Notes: generated by a model not told the origin, from the sequence alone. Positions 51,483 through 61,137 are shown, numbered from the stretch's first letter. The stretch: DNA of 64,000 bases from DATJGR01 sp963812255 (GCA_963812255.1 CAWEUM010000001.1:62001-126000); one strand, 5' to 3'. Translations and numbers: made by a program.

Positions 51483-53750
51483 TCAGCCTTTGGCGCCCTC
51501 CACTGCCGCGAGCACCCGCGGCGGCGACAACGGCAGATCGTAGATACGCACGCCGGTCGCCGCGCGCACCGCATTCGCAACCGCCGCCAGCGGCGCGACG
51601 ATGGGTACCTCGCCGACACCTCGTACGCCGTACGGATGGGTCGGATTCGCAACCTCGATAATCTGTGTGTCGATCATCGGCAGATCGGATGCCACCGGCA
51701 TGCGATAGTCGAGAAATCCGGCGTTTTGCATCACACCGTTGGCATCGTAGATATATTCCTCGTTCAGCGCCCAACCAATCCCTTGGGACGCGCCGCCCTG
51801 CATCTGACCTTCGACATAGCTCGGGTGAATCGCCTTTCCGGCGTCCTGAATGGCGGTGAACCGCAGCACGTCGACTTTGCCGGTATCGGGATCGACACGC
51901 ACGTCAGCCATGTTGATCGAGAATCCCGGACCCGCCCCGCGCGCATTCAGCGATGCGCGGCCAAGCAATGGCCCACCTGTCCGTCCCGAATTGGCAGCGA
52001 TCTGCGCCAAGGTCAACGGCTTCACGTCGGCATTGACGCCGGGTTTCGGAATCGCCTGGCCGTCCTGCCAATCGACCATGTCCGCTTCGATGCCCCAGGT
52101 CGCCGCCGCGCGTTGCTTGCACTGCGCGATGATGTCGCCGGCCGCCTGGATCACTGCCATCCCGGTCGCAAATGTCACGCGGCTGCCGCCGGTCGTGTTG
52201 CTGTATCCGGCGCTCTCGGTGTCTGCGACGAGTACCCGCACCTGATCGTACGGCACACCCAATTCCTCGGCGGCCATCAACGCCATCGAGGCGCGCGAGC
52301 CGCCGATGTCGGGACTGCCTTCGACGATGGTAACGGTGCCGTTTTCGTTGATGTGCACCTCGGCGCTGGATTGCATGCCGGCGTTGAACCAGAACCCGGC
52401 AGCGATGCCCCGCCCTTCGTTCGGTCCGAGTTCGATCTTGTAGTTCGGATGCTTTTTCGCGGCTTCCAGGCACGCTTCGAACCCGATCGCGTTGAATTTG
52501 GGACCATATGCCGCTTGGCTACCCTGCCTGACGGCATTCTTCTGGCGCAGCTCGATCGGGTCCATTTTCAGTTGCCGCGCCAGATCGTCGATCAGACTCT
52601 CGCAGGCGTACATCGACTGCGGCGCACCCGGCGCACGGTATGCAGCCACTTTCGGTTTGTTGACCAGCACATCGTATCCCTGGATCAGAAAGTTCGGCAC
52701 GTTATATGGCGCGAACACACACATCGCGCCCGGCGCCATCGATGAGCCCTTGTAGCCACCCGCCTCGTACGCGAGCCACGCAGACATCGCCGTGATCGTG
52801 CCGTCGTGCTTTGCGCCGATCTTGATCGTGCATTTGGTGGCTGACGCCGGTCCGGATGCGCGAAATACCTCGTCGCGGGTCATCGTCATCTTCACCGGAC
52901 GACCCGACTTTTTCGACAGCAGCATCGCAACCGGTTCGAGATAGATCGTCGTCTTGCCACCAAACCCGCCGCCAATTTCACTCGGAATCACACGGAGATC
53001 GGCGACGTTCAAGCCGAGCACTTTCGACGTCATCGAACGAACGTCGAAATGACCCTGCGTGCAACACCAGATCGTCGCCTGACCGCCCTGATTGATCGAG
53101 GCGACACAGGCGTGCGGCTCGATGTACCCCTGGTGTACCGTCGGGGTGCGATACGTGCCTTCGACAACGACGTCGGCATCCGCAAAGCCCGCCGCCACAT
53201 CGCCTCGTTTGAGTTCCATGTAGGCCGCAACGTTACTCGGCTTCGATGGTTTCTCCGGCAAGCCGGCGGTAAACAGATTTTCGTCGATGAGCGTGGCGCC
53301 CTCTGCCATCGCAGTATCGAGGTCCATCACCGGCTTCAGCACGTCGTAATCCACCTTGATTGCCGCGAGCGCCGCATCGGCAATGGCTGACGACTTGGCG
53401 GCAACCGCCGCTACCGCGTGCCCGTGATAGACGACCTTGGTGCGCGCCATGACATTGCTGGCGAGATCCGCAAAATCGCCGGCGCCTTCGCCACCGGTAA
53501 TCTCTTCATGACCGACGCCCGGAAAATCGGCACCGGTCAACACCGCATAGACACCCTCGATCGCCTCGGCGGCGGCGGTGTCGATGTGTTTGATGCGCGC
53601 GTGCGCATGCGGGCTCCGCAGCACCTTGCCCAACAGCATGCCGGGCAGACTGAAGTCCGCACCGAAGTTCGCCCTTCCGGTGACCTTGTCGACGCCGTCC
53701 GGACGCACGACGCGCGTACCAATCAATTTGAATTCTCTCGCTTCGCTCAA
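51483..53750 (-). CDS. Molybdenum hydroxylase, large (Mo-pterin) subunit
   Basis: The 755-residue subunit of the xanthine dehydrogenase / aldehyde oxidase family has GRANFGADFSLPGMLLGKVLRSPHAHARI, the Gly-rich EIGGGFGGKTTIYLEP, KVAAYRAPGAPQSMYACESLID at the substrate pocket, VEGSPDIGGSRASMALMAAEELG, and the catalytic glutamate in GVRGVGEVPIVAP. The pocket text AYRAPG differs from the CO dehydrogenase type (AYRCSFR), so CO oxidation is not expected; an N-heterocycle, aldehyde or aromatic-CoA substrate is possible. Its start overlaps the end of the Fe-S subunit (4 bp). Confidence 0.87.
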   Translation of the reverse strand: MSEAREFKLIGTRVVRPDGVDKVTGRANFGADFSLPGMLLGKVLRSPHAHARIKHIDTAAAEAIEGVYAVLTGADFPGVGHEEITGGEGAGDFADLASNVMARTKVVYHGHAVAAVAAKSSAIADAALAAIKVDYDVLKPVMDLDTAMAEGATLIDENLFTAGLPEKPSKPSNVAAYMELKRGDVAAGFADADVVVEGTYRTPTVHQGYIEPHACVASINQGGQATIWCCTQGHFDVRSMTSKVLGLNVADLRVIPSEIGGGFGGKTTIYLEPVAMLLSKKSGRPVKMTMTRDEVFRASGPASATKCTIKIGAKHDGTITAMSAWLAYEAGGYKGSSMAPGAMCVFAPYNVPNFLIQGYDVLVNKPKVAAYRAPGAPQSMYACESLIDDLARQLKMDPIELRQKNAVRQGSQAAYGPKFNAIGFEACLEAAKKHPNYKIELGPNEGRGIAAGFWFNAGMQSSAEVHINENGTVTIVEGSPDIGGSRASMALMAAEELGVPYDQVRVLVADTESAGYSNTTGGSRVTFATGMAVIQAAGDIIAQCKQRAAATWGIEADMVDWQDGQAIPKPGVNADVKPLTLAQIAANSGRTGGPLLGRASLNARGAGPGFSINMADVRVDPDTGKVDVLRFTAIQDAGKAIHPSYVEGQMQGGASQGIGWALNEEYIYDANGVMQNAGFLDYRMPVASDLPMIDTQIIEVANPTHPYGVRGVGEVPIVAPLAAVANAVRAATGVRIYDLPLSPPRVLAAVEGAKG

Positions 53751-54229
53751 GATGCTTCTCCTCGCAACGTTTGCGCGGCGTCCTGCACCGCACGGATGAT
53801 CTTGTCATATCCCGTACAACGACAGAGGTTGCCCGCCAGGTGATAGCGGATCTCTTCCTCGGTCGGATTCAGATTCTCGTCCAGCAGCGCTTTCGCGGCG
53901 ACCACGAAGCCCGGCGTACAGATACCGCATTGCAGCGCCGCGTGCTCGAGAAACTTCTGCTGCAGCGGGTGCAACTCCTCGCCGCGCGAAATGCCTTCGA
54001 TCGTCGTGATCTGATGTCCGCTGCTCTCGACCGCAAGCATCAGGCACGAACACACGAGGCGCCCGTCCAGCAAAACCGAACAGGCGCCGCAGTCACCCGT
54101 TGCGCAGCCTTCCTTGGTTCCGGTCAATCCCAGGTTGTCGCGCAGCACGTCGAGCATGGACTGCTGCGGCTCGCACAGAAACTCCATCCGCTCGCCGTTG
54201 ACGTTCGTATCGACACGCATCTTAGTCAT
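53747..54229 (-). CDS. Molybdenum hydroxylase, [2Fe-2S] subunit
   Basis: The 160-residue small subunit carries two [2Fe-2S] clusters: a ferredoxin-like one (GTKEGCATGDCGACSVLLDG, then VCSC) and the helical one (ALQCGICTPGFVVAA, then NLCRCTGYDKII). It passes electrons from the molybdenum site to the FAD subunit. ATG 54229 overlaps the stop of the FAD subunit gene by one base, and its own stop overlaps the large-subunit start, so all three chains are coupled. The upstream open frame to 54355 lies in the FAD gene and is not used. Confidence 0.92.
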   Translation of the reverse strand: MTKMRVDTNVNGERMEFLCEPQQSMLDVLRDNLGLTGTKEGCATGDCGACSVLLDGRLVCSCLMLAVESSGHQITTIEGISRGEELHPLQQKFLEHAALQCGICTPGFVVAAKALLDENLNPTEEEIRYHLAGNLCRCTGYDKIIRAVQDAAQTLRGEAS

Positions 54230-55110
54230 CACAGTGTCTCCTTGGCGCGGTCCCCGGCAATTCGGGTTGCGCGGCGGCACAGCACCGCAACGATCGTGCG
54301 GCGGTAGTCGGCGGTACCCCTCTTGTCCGATATCGGTGAGGCAGAGGCACTGCAAGCCTGTCCGGCTCGCTCGAGTGCAGCGTCGTCCAGTTTCGATCCG
54401 ATCAGCGCGTCGGCGGCGGCCGGTACCAGCAAAACCGTTGGTGCAACGGCGCCGATCGCAACTCGCGCAGCCGTACAGACACCTCCGCGGTCGATCGTCA
54501 CGCTGACACCCACACCGGCCACGGCGATATCCATCTCGGTGCGAGGAATGAATCGCAGGTATGCATCCGCGGTTCCTTTCGCAGGGCGTTTGATTTTGAT
54601 GCCCAGCAGAAACTCGCCCGGTTTCAGCGCGTTCTTGCCGACGCCGACGACGAAGGATTCAGCCGCCATCTCGCGTCGCCCCCCCGAAGTCGCGATCACG
54701 CATGTGCCGGCGTTGGCAACCAGCGCGGAAATCGTGTCGCCGGCAGGCGACGCGTTGCACAGATTGCCGCCGAGCGATGCGCGGCCTTGAATCTGCGTGG
54801 AACCGATCAGGTCGACCGCTTCCACCAAGCCGGGCAGGCACGCCGTCAACGTTCGCGATGCGGTCAACACTGCTCCCGAAATCGCCGCGCCGATGTAAAT
54901 CTCGTCTGCGCCGACGTCGAGCCGATTGGTTTCGGCCAGCTTTTTGATGTCGACAATCATGCGCGGTGACGGATCAACTCCGCGCATCTGTACCATCAGA
55001 TCGGTTCCGCCGGCCAGCACCTGCGCCCGGCGCCCCGCCCTTTGATGTTCCCCCAATACCTCAAGTGCCTGCTCCACCGTCTCGGGCGCAGCGTAGGCGA
55101 ATGACTGCAT
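54229..55110 (-). CDS. Molybdenum hydroxylase, FAD-binding medium subunit
   Basis: The 293-residue subunit has the FAD_binding_5 blocks VLAGGTDLMVQMR and IGAAISGAVLTASRTL, then STQIQGRASLGGNLCNASPAGDTISALVA, the usual contact with FAD, and a CO_deh_flav_C-like end. It is the first gene of the operon (FAD, Fe-S, Mo, MoaD-like). The start MQSFAYAAPETVEQAL at 55110 follows GGAGG in AATGGAGGATTC, a good ribosome-binding site. It runs divergently from pepQ. Confidence 0.88.
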   Translation of the reverse strand: MQSFAYAAPETVEQALEVLGEHQRAGRRAQVLAGGTDLMVQMRGVDPSPRMIVDIKKLAETNRLDVGADEIYIGAAISGAVLTASRTLTACLPGLVEAVDLIGSTQIQGRASLGGNLCNASPAGDTISALVANAGTCVIATSGGRREMAAESFVVGVGKNALKPGEFLLGIKIKRPAKGTADAYLRFIPRTEMDIAVAGVGVSVTIDRGGVCTAARVAIGAVAPTVLLVPAAADALIGSKLDDAALERAGQACSASASPISDKRGTADYRRTIVAVLCRRATRIAGDRAKETL

Positions 55111-55172
55111 GAATCCTCCATTGAACGACACGTGTGAATGTAACGATTGTACACGCTAGAATTCCCGCCGCG

Positions 55173-56498
55173 ATGGACGCGTATCAACAACATCTGGCCA
55201 CGCTCCAGCAACGCTGGGAAGCGGCGCTGGCAGCGAACCGGTTCGACGCAGTACTGGTAGCCGCCGGCGCGCGGGAAAATTATTTCCTCGATGATCAGGC
55301 GCCGCCGTTTCGCGCCAACCCGCACTTCAGCCAGTGGCTGGAGGCAAGCGGCTGCGAAAATGCGTTGCTGCTGATTCGGCCCGCGCAAAAGCCGAAACTG
55401 TTCTTCCACCAGCAACGCGACTATTGGCATCAGCCGCCCACGACGCCAGAACTCGGCGGCACCATCGATGCGGACGTTTTCCCGTCGCTCGACGCGCTCG
55501 TTGACGCCGCGTGCCAGGCGGTGGAACGCGAAAATCGAGTGGCTCTGATTGGTGATTCGAGCGCACGATCGACCAATCTGCCCTTCGCCGAGGTCAATCC
55601 GCAACAACTGCTCAACCACCTGCACTACCACCGCGCGTTCAAGACCACATTCGAAATCGACTGCATGCAGCGCGCCACACAAATCGGTGTGCGTGGCCAC
55701 GTCGCGGCGCTGAAAGCCTATCGCGACGGTGCCAGCGAATACGCGATCCACCAGGCGTACCTGTTCGCTTCACAGCAGAACGAGACCGAACTGCCCTACT
55801 CAAACATCGTTGCGCAGAACGAGCACGCCGGCGTGTTGCACTACCAGCACTACGATCGCGAGCCGCCGCGGCAGCGTTCGAGCTTTCTGATCGATGCCGG
55901 CGGCCGCTTTCGCGGCTATGCAAGCGACATCACGCGGACTTACGCAGCTGAGGATGGCAGTGAGTTCGCGGCACTCATCGGGGCACTCGATGGCGCGCAA
56001 CAGCGACTGATCTCGTCGATCAAACCCGGCTCGGGTTATCTCGACCTTCACGAGTCGATGCACCGCGCCATTGGCGAACTGTTGGCCGAGTTCGGGCTCG
56101 TCTCGTGCAGCGGCAGCGATGCATTCGAATTGCGCATCACCGATGCGTTCATGCCGCATGGGCTCGGCCACCTGATCGGTTTGCAGACGCACGATGTCGC
56201 GGGGCACATGATGTCTCCCGATGGCGGCATGCGTCCACCGCCGGAGCGCTACGGCGCGCTGCGATTGACGCGCGAGATCGCGCCCGATCAGGTGTTCACA
56301 ATCGAACCCGGCTTGTATTTCATACCGATGCTACTCGATGAACTGCGCACAACGCCGGCAGGTACGCACGTCAAATGGCCGATCGTGGAGCGCTACCTGC
56401 GATATGGGGGGATCCGCATCGAGGACAACATTCATGTCACGCCCAGCGGACCGGTCAATCTGACACGAGACGCGTTCGCGGCGGCTGAGCAGCAGTGA
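55173..56498 (+). CDS. pepQ: Xaa-Pro dipeptidase (M24 family)
   Basis: The 441-residue metallopeptidase matches PepQ in length and text: an N-terminal creatinase-like domain (ENYFLDDQAPPFRANPHFSQWLE, FFHQQRDYWHQPP), then the pita-bread domain with metal ligands in SFLIDAGGRFRGYASDITRTY, FMPHGLGHLIGLQTHDVAG, FTIEPGLYFIP and GGIRIEDNIHVT. It cleaves dipeptides with C-terminal proline, and family members also hydrolyse some organophosphates. ATG 55173 gives the family N-terminus. Its TGA overlaps the GTG of the DPP4-type peptidase gene. Confidence 0.92.
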   Translation: MDAYQQHLATLQQRWEAALAANRFDAVLVAAGARENYFLDDQAPPFRANPHFSQWLEASGCENALLLIRPAQKPKLFFHQQRDYWHQPPTTPELGGTIDADVFPSLDALVDAACQAVERENRVALIGDSSARSTNLPFAEVNPQQLLNHLHYHRAFKTTFEIDCMQRATQIGVRGHVAALKAYRDGASEYAIHQAYLFASQQNETELPYSNIVAQNEHAGVLHYQHYDREPPRQRSSFLIDAGGRFRGYASDITRTYAAEDGSEFAALIGALDGAQQRLISSIKPGSGYLDLHESMHRAIGELLAEFGLVSCSGSDAFELRITDAFMPHGLGHLIGLQTHDVAGHMMSPDGGMRPPPERYGALRLTREIAPDQVFTIEPGLYFIPMLLDELRTTPAGTHVKWPIVERYLRYGGIRIEDNIHVTPSGPVNLTRDAFAAAEQQ

Positions 56499-58642
56499 CC
56501 CGCCTCACCGCCGAGCGGTTGTTCAGCAGTCCATCGCTGAACGGCAGCGTTCCGACGCAGATACGTTTTGCGCCCGACGGCACTCGAGTGACCTATCTCG
56601 CGAATCCGCCGACCGATCGCGAACGACTCGATCTGTACAGCTACGACATTGCAAACGACGCCGCGATGTGTCTGATCGACGCGAGTCTCGTTCATGCAAG
56701 CGGCGAATTGACCGCAGCCGAGAAAGCAGAGCGTGAACGACGCCGGCAGTTTAGCGATGGCATCACGCACTATCGATGGTTGCCGGACAGCCGGTGCATT
56801 TGCTGCATGATCGGCGGGACCGTCCACCTGTTCGACTGCGGCGCAAAGACATTGCGCGCGATCACGGGCGAGGGGCTTCGGCAGACCGGCTTCACCGTTT
56901 CCCGACGAGGCCGCTATGCAAGCTACGTGCGCAACGGCGATCTCTTTGCATACGACTTCGACCTCGAATGCGAAGAGCGGCTCACCCACGACGCTTCGGA
57001 CTGTGTGACGAACGGCCTACCGGAATTCATCGCGCAAGAGGAGATGCATCGGTTCGATGGACATTGGTGGTCGCCGGACGACCGATGGCTGGTGTTCACA
57101 CGTGTCGACACCTCGATGATCGATGTGACGCATCGCTATGAGTTCACCGCGTCCGAACTGATTGCCGTGGCGCAACGCTATCCATACGCCGGTGCAAACA
57201 ACGCGCAGGTCGAACTAGGCGTCATCGACCTGCAGACTCGGATCGTCCGATGGATCGACTATCGGGCGAACACGGACGACTACCTCGCGCGCGTCAACGT
57301 CAGCGCCGATGCGATCGTCGTTCAATCGCAGAGCCGCGATCAGCGGACGCTGTGCGTGACAGCCCACCCGTTCGACGGCGCGGCATCCCGGGTTTTGTTG
57401 ACCGAACGCCAACCCGGCTGGATCAATCTGCACGACAACCTGCGTTTCCTCGCCGACGGCGCCTTCACCTGGACCTCCGAGCGCAGCGGCTCGTCACAGG
57501 CGTATCTGTATCGCACCGACGGCAGCGTCACTGCGTTGACCGGTGGCGCATTGGGTGGCGACCGTGGCAGGGTCAACGAAATCGTGCATGCGGATACGTC
57601 CCAAGTACTCGTACTGGGCTGGACCGAACGGCCCACCGAACAGCACCTGTTTCGGGTCGCTTATGACGCGCCGGGACAACTCGAGCGCCTCACGCATGCG
57701 TCCGGCTGGCATGACGCGATCGTCGACCCGACCGGACGGTGGTTCATCGACCGCTATTCGAGCGTCGAACAGCCGCCATGCCTGATCCTTCGGTCGCTGA
57801 CCGACGCGCGGTTCGCGCGCCCCCTCATGGCCAACACCCTGGCCGAGGGGCATCCATACCTGCCTCATCTCGCCGCTCATGCAACGCCGACGTTCGGCAG
57901 GATCAGCGCAACCGATGGGCAGGATCTCTGGTATCGGCTCACCATGCCCAGCAACCACAGCGCGTCGCGACGTTGTCCGGCATTGGTGAGCGTTTACGGC
58001 GGTCCGGGTGTGCAACGCGTTCGCGACGAATGGGCGCCGCTGACGAGTCAGCTGTTCGCCAGCATGGGTATCGCCGTATTTGAACTCGACAACCGGGGCG
58101 GTACGAATCGCGCCAAGGCATTCGAAGCCCCCATTTATGGCCGGCTTGGTGACGTCGAAGTTACCGATCAGCTCACCGGCATCGAGTTTCTGAGGGCCCA
58201 GCCATGGGTCGATCCTGACCGCATCGGCGTCATCGGCCACAGTTACGGCGGGTTCATGACGCTGATGCTGATGGCGCGCGGTCTCGGTTGCATCCGTGCA
58301 GGCATCAGTACCGCACCGGTTACCGACTGGCGCCTATACGATACGCATTATACGGAGCGCTATCTCGGCACACCGGCGGCCAATCAAGACGGCTACCGTG
58401 ACAGTTGTATATCCACTCACGTTGATACGCTGCGTGGCGCCTTGCTGCTGATGCATGGGATGGCCGACGACAATGTACTGTTCGGCAACACCACGGCGCT
58501 GATGAAAGTACTGCAAGAACAGCGGTTTCCCTTCGAGTTGATGTTGTATCCGGGCGCAAAACACGCGCTGCAGGAACGCGATGTCGCAATCCACCGCTAT
58601 GAAACGATTTTGCGTTTCCTGCAACGGGAGCTGCTCGCATGA
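56495..58642 (+). CDS. Dipeptidyl-peptidase IV-type prolyl peptidase (S9)
   Basis: The 715-residue serine peptidase has the DPP4 beta-propeller text (RYASYVRNGDLFAYDFDLECEERLTHD, VTNGLPEFIAQEEMHRFDGHWWSPDDRWLVFTRVD with the EE pair that binds the substrate N-terminus) and the catalytic domain SVYGGPGVQRVRDEW, GHSYGGFMTLML (Ser), HGMADDNVLF (Asp) and PGAKHAL (His). No signal peptide is seen, so it is likely cytoplasmic. It would release Xaa-Pro dipeptides that PepQ then splits, which makes the coupled operon (GTGA overlap) sensible. Confidence 0.9.
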   Translation: MTRLTAERLFSSPSLNGSVPTQIRFAPDGTRVTYLANPPTDRERLDLYSYDIANDAAMCLIDASLVHASGELTAAEKAERERRRQFSDGITHYRWLPDSRCICCMIGGTVHLFDCGAKTLRAITGEGLRQTGFTVSRRGRYASYVRNGDLFAYDFDLECEERLTHDASDCVTNGLPEFIAQEEMHRFDGHWWSPDDRWLVFTRVDTSMIDVTHRYEFTASELIAVAQRYPYAGANNAQVELGVIDLQTRIVRWIDYRANTDDYLARVNVSADAIVVQSQSRDQRTLCVTAHPFDGAASRVLLTERQPGWINLHDNLRFLADGAFTWTSERSGSSQAYLYRTDGSVTALTGGALGGDRGRVNEIVHADTSQVLVLGWTERPTEQHLFRVAYDAPGQLERLTHASGWHDAIVDPTGRWFIDRYSSVEQPPCLILRSLTDARFARPLMANTLAEGHPYLPHLAAHATPTFGRISATDGQDLWYRLTMPSNHSASRRCPALVSVYGGPGVQRVRDEWAPLTSQLFASMGIAVFELDNRGGTNRAKAFEAPIYGRLGDVEVTDQLTGIEFLRAQPWVDPDRIGVIGHSYGGFMTLMLMARGLGCIRAGISTAPVTDWRLYDTHYTERYLGTPAANQDGYRDSCISTHVDTLRGALLLMHGMADDNVLFGNTTALMKVLQEQRFPFELMLYPGAKHALQERDVAIHRYETILRFLQRELLA

Positions 58643-59103
58643 CCTACCACGTGCGACGCGCGAATCGGTCCGACATCGAGATACTGGCACGGTTCAACCA
58701 GGCCATGGCGCAGGAGAGTGAAGACAAGCCACTCGATCTCGATCGCATCAAGGCCGGCATCGATGGTCTGTTGCAACGTCCCGCCGAGGGCTACTACTTG
58801 ATCGCGGACGACGCTCACGGCGACCCCGCGGGCGCACTGATGTTGACCTTCGAGTGGAGCGATTGGCGCAACGGTCGCTTCTGGTGGATTCAGAGCGTCT
58901 ACGTTCATCCGGAATACCGTCGCAAAGGGGTGTACCGAGCGTTGCATGAACACGTCCGCAACGCGGCGCGCACCGATCCCGAGTCGTGCGGATTACGCTT
59001 GTACGTCGAGCGCGACAACACCGGCGCGCAAGCGACATATGTCGAAATGGGTATGGTCGAGACGCACTATCGATTGTACGAGGAAGAGCTCCCTCGTTCG
59101 TGA
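58639..59103 (+). CDS. GNAT-family N-acetyltransferase
   Basis: The 154-residue protein is a GNAT: YHVRRANRSDIEILARFNQAMAQE at the N-terminus, WWIQSVYVHPEYRRKGVYRALHEHV (acetyl-CoA loop RRKGVY), and LRLYVERDNTGAQATYVEMGMVETHYRLYEEEL. Its ATG overlaps the TGA of the S9 peptidase gene (ATGA), so it is the third gene of the pepQ operon. The substrate is unknown. Confidence 0.85.
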   Translation: MTYHVRRANRSDIEILARFNQAMAQESEDKPLDLDRIKAGIDGLLQRPAEGYYLIADDAHGDPAGALMLTFEWSDWRNGRFWWIQSVYVHPEYRRKGVYRALHEHVRNAARTDPESCGLRLYVERDNTGAQATYVEMGMVETHYRLYEEELPRS

Positions 59104-59120
59104 GGCCCACACCTGACAAC

Positions 59121-59471
59121 TTACATGGTGTGTGTGTTGCGGTCCGATTGAAGCGCGCCGGCCAGATAGGTCTCGATCTTCGATCGCGCCACATCATCCT
59201 GGTCGTTGAACTGGACCCCGATTCCAGCCGCTCGATTGCCCTGAGCACCCTTCGGCGTCATCCAGACCACCTTGCCGGCGACCGGGATCTTCTCGGCTTC
59301 GTCCATGAGGTTGAGCAGCATGAAGACTTCATCGCCGAGTTCGTATTCCTTCTTCGTCGGGATGAACAGGCCGCCGTTGCGAACGAACGGCATGTACGCG
59401 GCGTAGAGAACAGCCTTGTCCTTGATTGCCAGCGAAAGAATTCCGTTTCGGGCGCCGCGTCGAGCTTCCAT
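59121..59471 (-). CDS. pilZ: PilZ-domain protein of type IV pilus kind
   Basis: The 116-residue product has ARNGILSLAIKDKAVLYAAYMPFVRNGGLFIPT, YELGDEVFMLLNLMDEAEKIPVAGKVVWMTPKGAQGNRAAGIGVQF and ends DRNTHTM. This is the original PilZ of type IV pilus assembly, which lacks the RxxxR motif and does not bind c-di-GMP well. It lies after holB on the same strand, its usual place in many gammaproteobacteria. The gap to holB is about 110 bp. Confidence 0.9.
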   Translation of the reverse strand: MEARRGARNGILSLAIKDKAVLYAAYMPFVRNGGLFIPTKKEYELGDEVFMLLNLMDEAEKIPVAGKVVWMTPKGAQGNRAAGIGVQFNDQDDVARSKIETYLAGALQSDRNTHTM

Positions 59472-59578
59472 TGCGTCGTCAATCCAGCCGAGACCGGGTA
59501 AATGTACACCGAGGTCAGAGGGCGCGGATGATCATGTTTCTCAGTCGGACATGTCAATTGCACCGAACGTGAGCCGGA

Positions 59579-60514
59579 TCACGTGGGCGTCGTGAGATCC
59601 CGCCAGGCCAACATGCGCGTTTCGAACATCAGCCGCGCGTTGGCATTGGTCGTGCCGCGCAGCAGCTGTCGATCCCGTGCCAGCTGCTCCCAAAACAGGA
59701 ACAGAGGCCGCTCCTCGACGCGCCGGAGCACCGTCGCGATTGGGTCCTCGGCTGTCCCGTTTGGTGCAAGTCGCGCCGCGATGGCCCGGGCAACGTAACG
59801 CATCCAGCGTTCGACCAGTTCCGGCGACAGATGCTTCGCCCACGCCTCGACCGCGCGTAGCGGATGAATTTCGCCGGCGGCAACCGCGTGCAACGCTTTG
59901 GAGATTGGTTGAGCAGCGCGCTCGAGCGCTGCCACGACGTGAAACGGTGCCTCTCCGTATTCGAAGCACAGCGCGGCAATCGTATCCGCACTCGCATTCG
60001 GCGCTTGTTCGGAGATCCAAGTGCGAGTCGACGGCTCGCCGGCCGGCCGCACCGGCACCCATCGACACCGGCTGCGCACGGTCGGCAGCAAATCTCGCAC
60101 CGAATCGCTGACTAGGATCACATAGCTGTTCGGCGGAGGCTCTTCCAGCGTCTTCAGCAGCGCGTTTGCGGAGTGGCCATTCATCGCGTCGGCATTCGGA
60201 ATGACAGCCACTTTGCGCGGGGCAATCTGGGGCGTTCTGACGATGAACTCCGCCGCGTCGCGGACCGTATCGATCAGGATCTGTCCGCCATCGCCCTCCG
60301 GCACGACCCAACGCAGATCGGGGTGGGCAATTTCGGCGGCACCATTCCGGTCGGCGCTGCGTTCGATCAGCCGTAGCGCAAATGCTTCCGCCAGCGTCGA
60401 TTCGCCCCACCCGCCTGGCCCATGAATCAGCAGCGCGTGCGGCAGGCGTCCTTTGTCGAGGTCCGCGACGAGTTCGGCATACGGCTTCTCGAGCCACGGT
60501 GGCAGGCGGTTCAA
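59579..60514 (-). CDS. holB: DNA polymerase III, delta' subunit
   Basis: The 311-residue clamp-loader subunit has LPHALLIHGPGGWGESTLAEAFALRL (a changed P-loop, GPGGWGES, as in delta' that need not bind ATP), IRTPQ-like IVRTPQIAPRKVAVIPNADAMNGHSANALLKTLEEPPPNSYVILVS and RSRCRWVPV (sensor region). The zinc-binding cysteines are mostly absent. The start is probably the TTG at 60514 that overlaps the tmk stop (TTGA); a GTG at 60538 is the alternative. It helps load the sliding clamp. Confidence 0.9.
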   Translation of the reverse strand: MNRLPPWLEKPYAELVADLDKGRLPHALLIHGPGGWGESTLAEAFALRLIERSADRNGAAEIAHPDLRWVVPEGDGGQILIDTVRDAAEFIVRTPQIAPRKVAVIPNADAMNGHSANALLKTLEEPPPNSYVILVSDSVRDLLPTVRSRCRWVPVRPAGEPSTRTWISEQAPNASADTIAALCFEYGEAPFHVVAALERAAQPISKALHAVAAGEIHPLRAVEAWAKHLSPELVERWMRYVARAIAARLAPNGTAEDPIATVLRRVEERPLFLFWEQLARDRQLLRGTTNANARLMFETRMLAWRDLTTPT

Positions 60515-61137
60515 GACACACCGTCGATGAAGTCGCACAACACATCGGAAATACTGCGTTGCACGTCTTCGAGCGGGCGCGCGGCGTCGATCGTCCGAAA
60601 CCGCGCCTCGGAACTCGCGCGCGCGATATAGACCGCCCGTACGCGCTCGAAGAATGCCTGCTGCTCGCGCTCGAATCGATCGCGCTGCGACGCATCGATG
60701 CGTGCGAGTCCCATCTCGACGGGTAGATCCAGATAAATCGTCAGATCGGGTTGCAGACCGCGCTGCACCTGTTGCTCGAGCGCCGCAATACGATTGGCCG
60801 GTACCCCGCGACCACCGCCTTGATAGGCGAACGTCGCGTCCGTGAACCGATCACACAGCACCCAGGTTCCGGCCTCGATTGCCGGCCGCACGACCTGCGC
60901 AAGATGCTGCGCCCTTGCTGCAAAGATCAGCAACAACTCGGCCTCGGAATCGATCGCCTCCGACTGTGGATCTAACAGAATCGCTCGAACGCGTTCAGCC
61001 ACCGGTGTTCCACCAGGCTCCCGCGTTCGAACGAAGCCGATCCCGCGATCGGTCAGCAGCGACGCAGCAAAATCCATGTTCGTGGTCTTGCCGACGCCTT
61101 CCGTACCCTCGAAGGTGATGAACCGTCCTCGCCTCAT
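60511..61137 (-). CDS. tmk: Thymidylate kinase
   Basis: The 208-residue kinase has FITFEGTEGVGKTTNMDFAASLL (P-loop), TREPGGTPVAERVR, VLCDRFTDATFAYQGGGRG (DR-Y/F motif) and LTIYLDLPVEMGLARI. It phosphorylates dTMP. The ATG overlaps the TGA of mltG (ATGA) and its own stop overlaps the holB start, the conserved mltG-tmk-holB order. Confidence 0.95.
   Translation of the reverse strand: MRRGRFITFEGTEGVGKTTNMDFAASLLTDRGIGFVRTREPGGTPVAERVRAILLDPQSEAIDSEAELLLIFAARAQHLAQVVRPAIEAGTWVLCDRFTDATFAYQGGGRGVPANRIAALEQQVQRGLQPDLTIYLDLPVEMGLARIDASQRDRFEREQQAFFERVRAVYIARASSEARFRTIDAARPLEDVQRSISDVLCDFIDGVS

Noticed and set aside
51483..53750. Carbon monoxide dehydrogenase large subunit
   Set aside because: The CO dehydrogenase active-site loop (AYRCSFR) is replaced by AYRAPGAP, so only the wider molybdenum hydroxylase family is supported.
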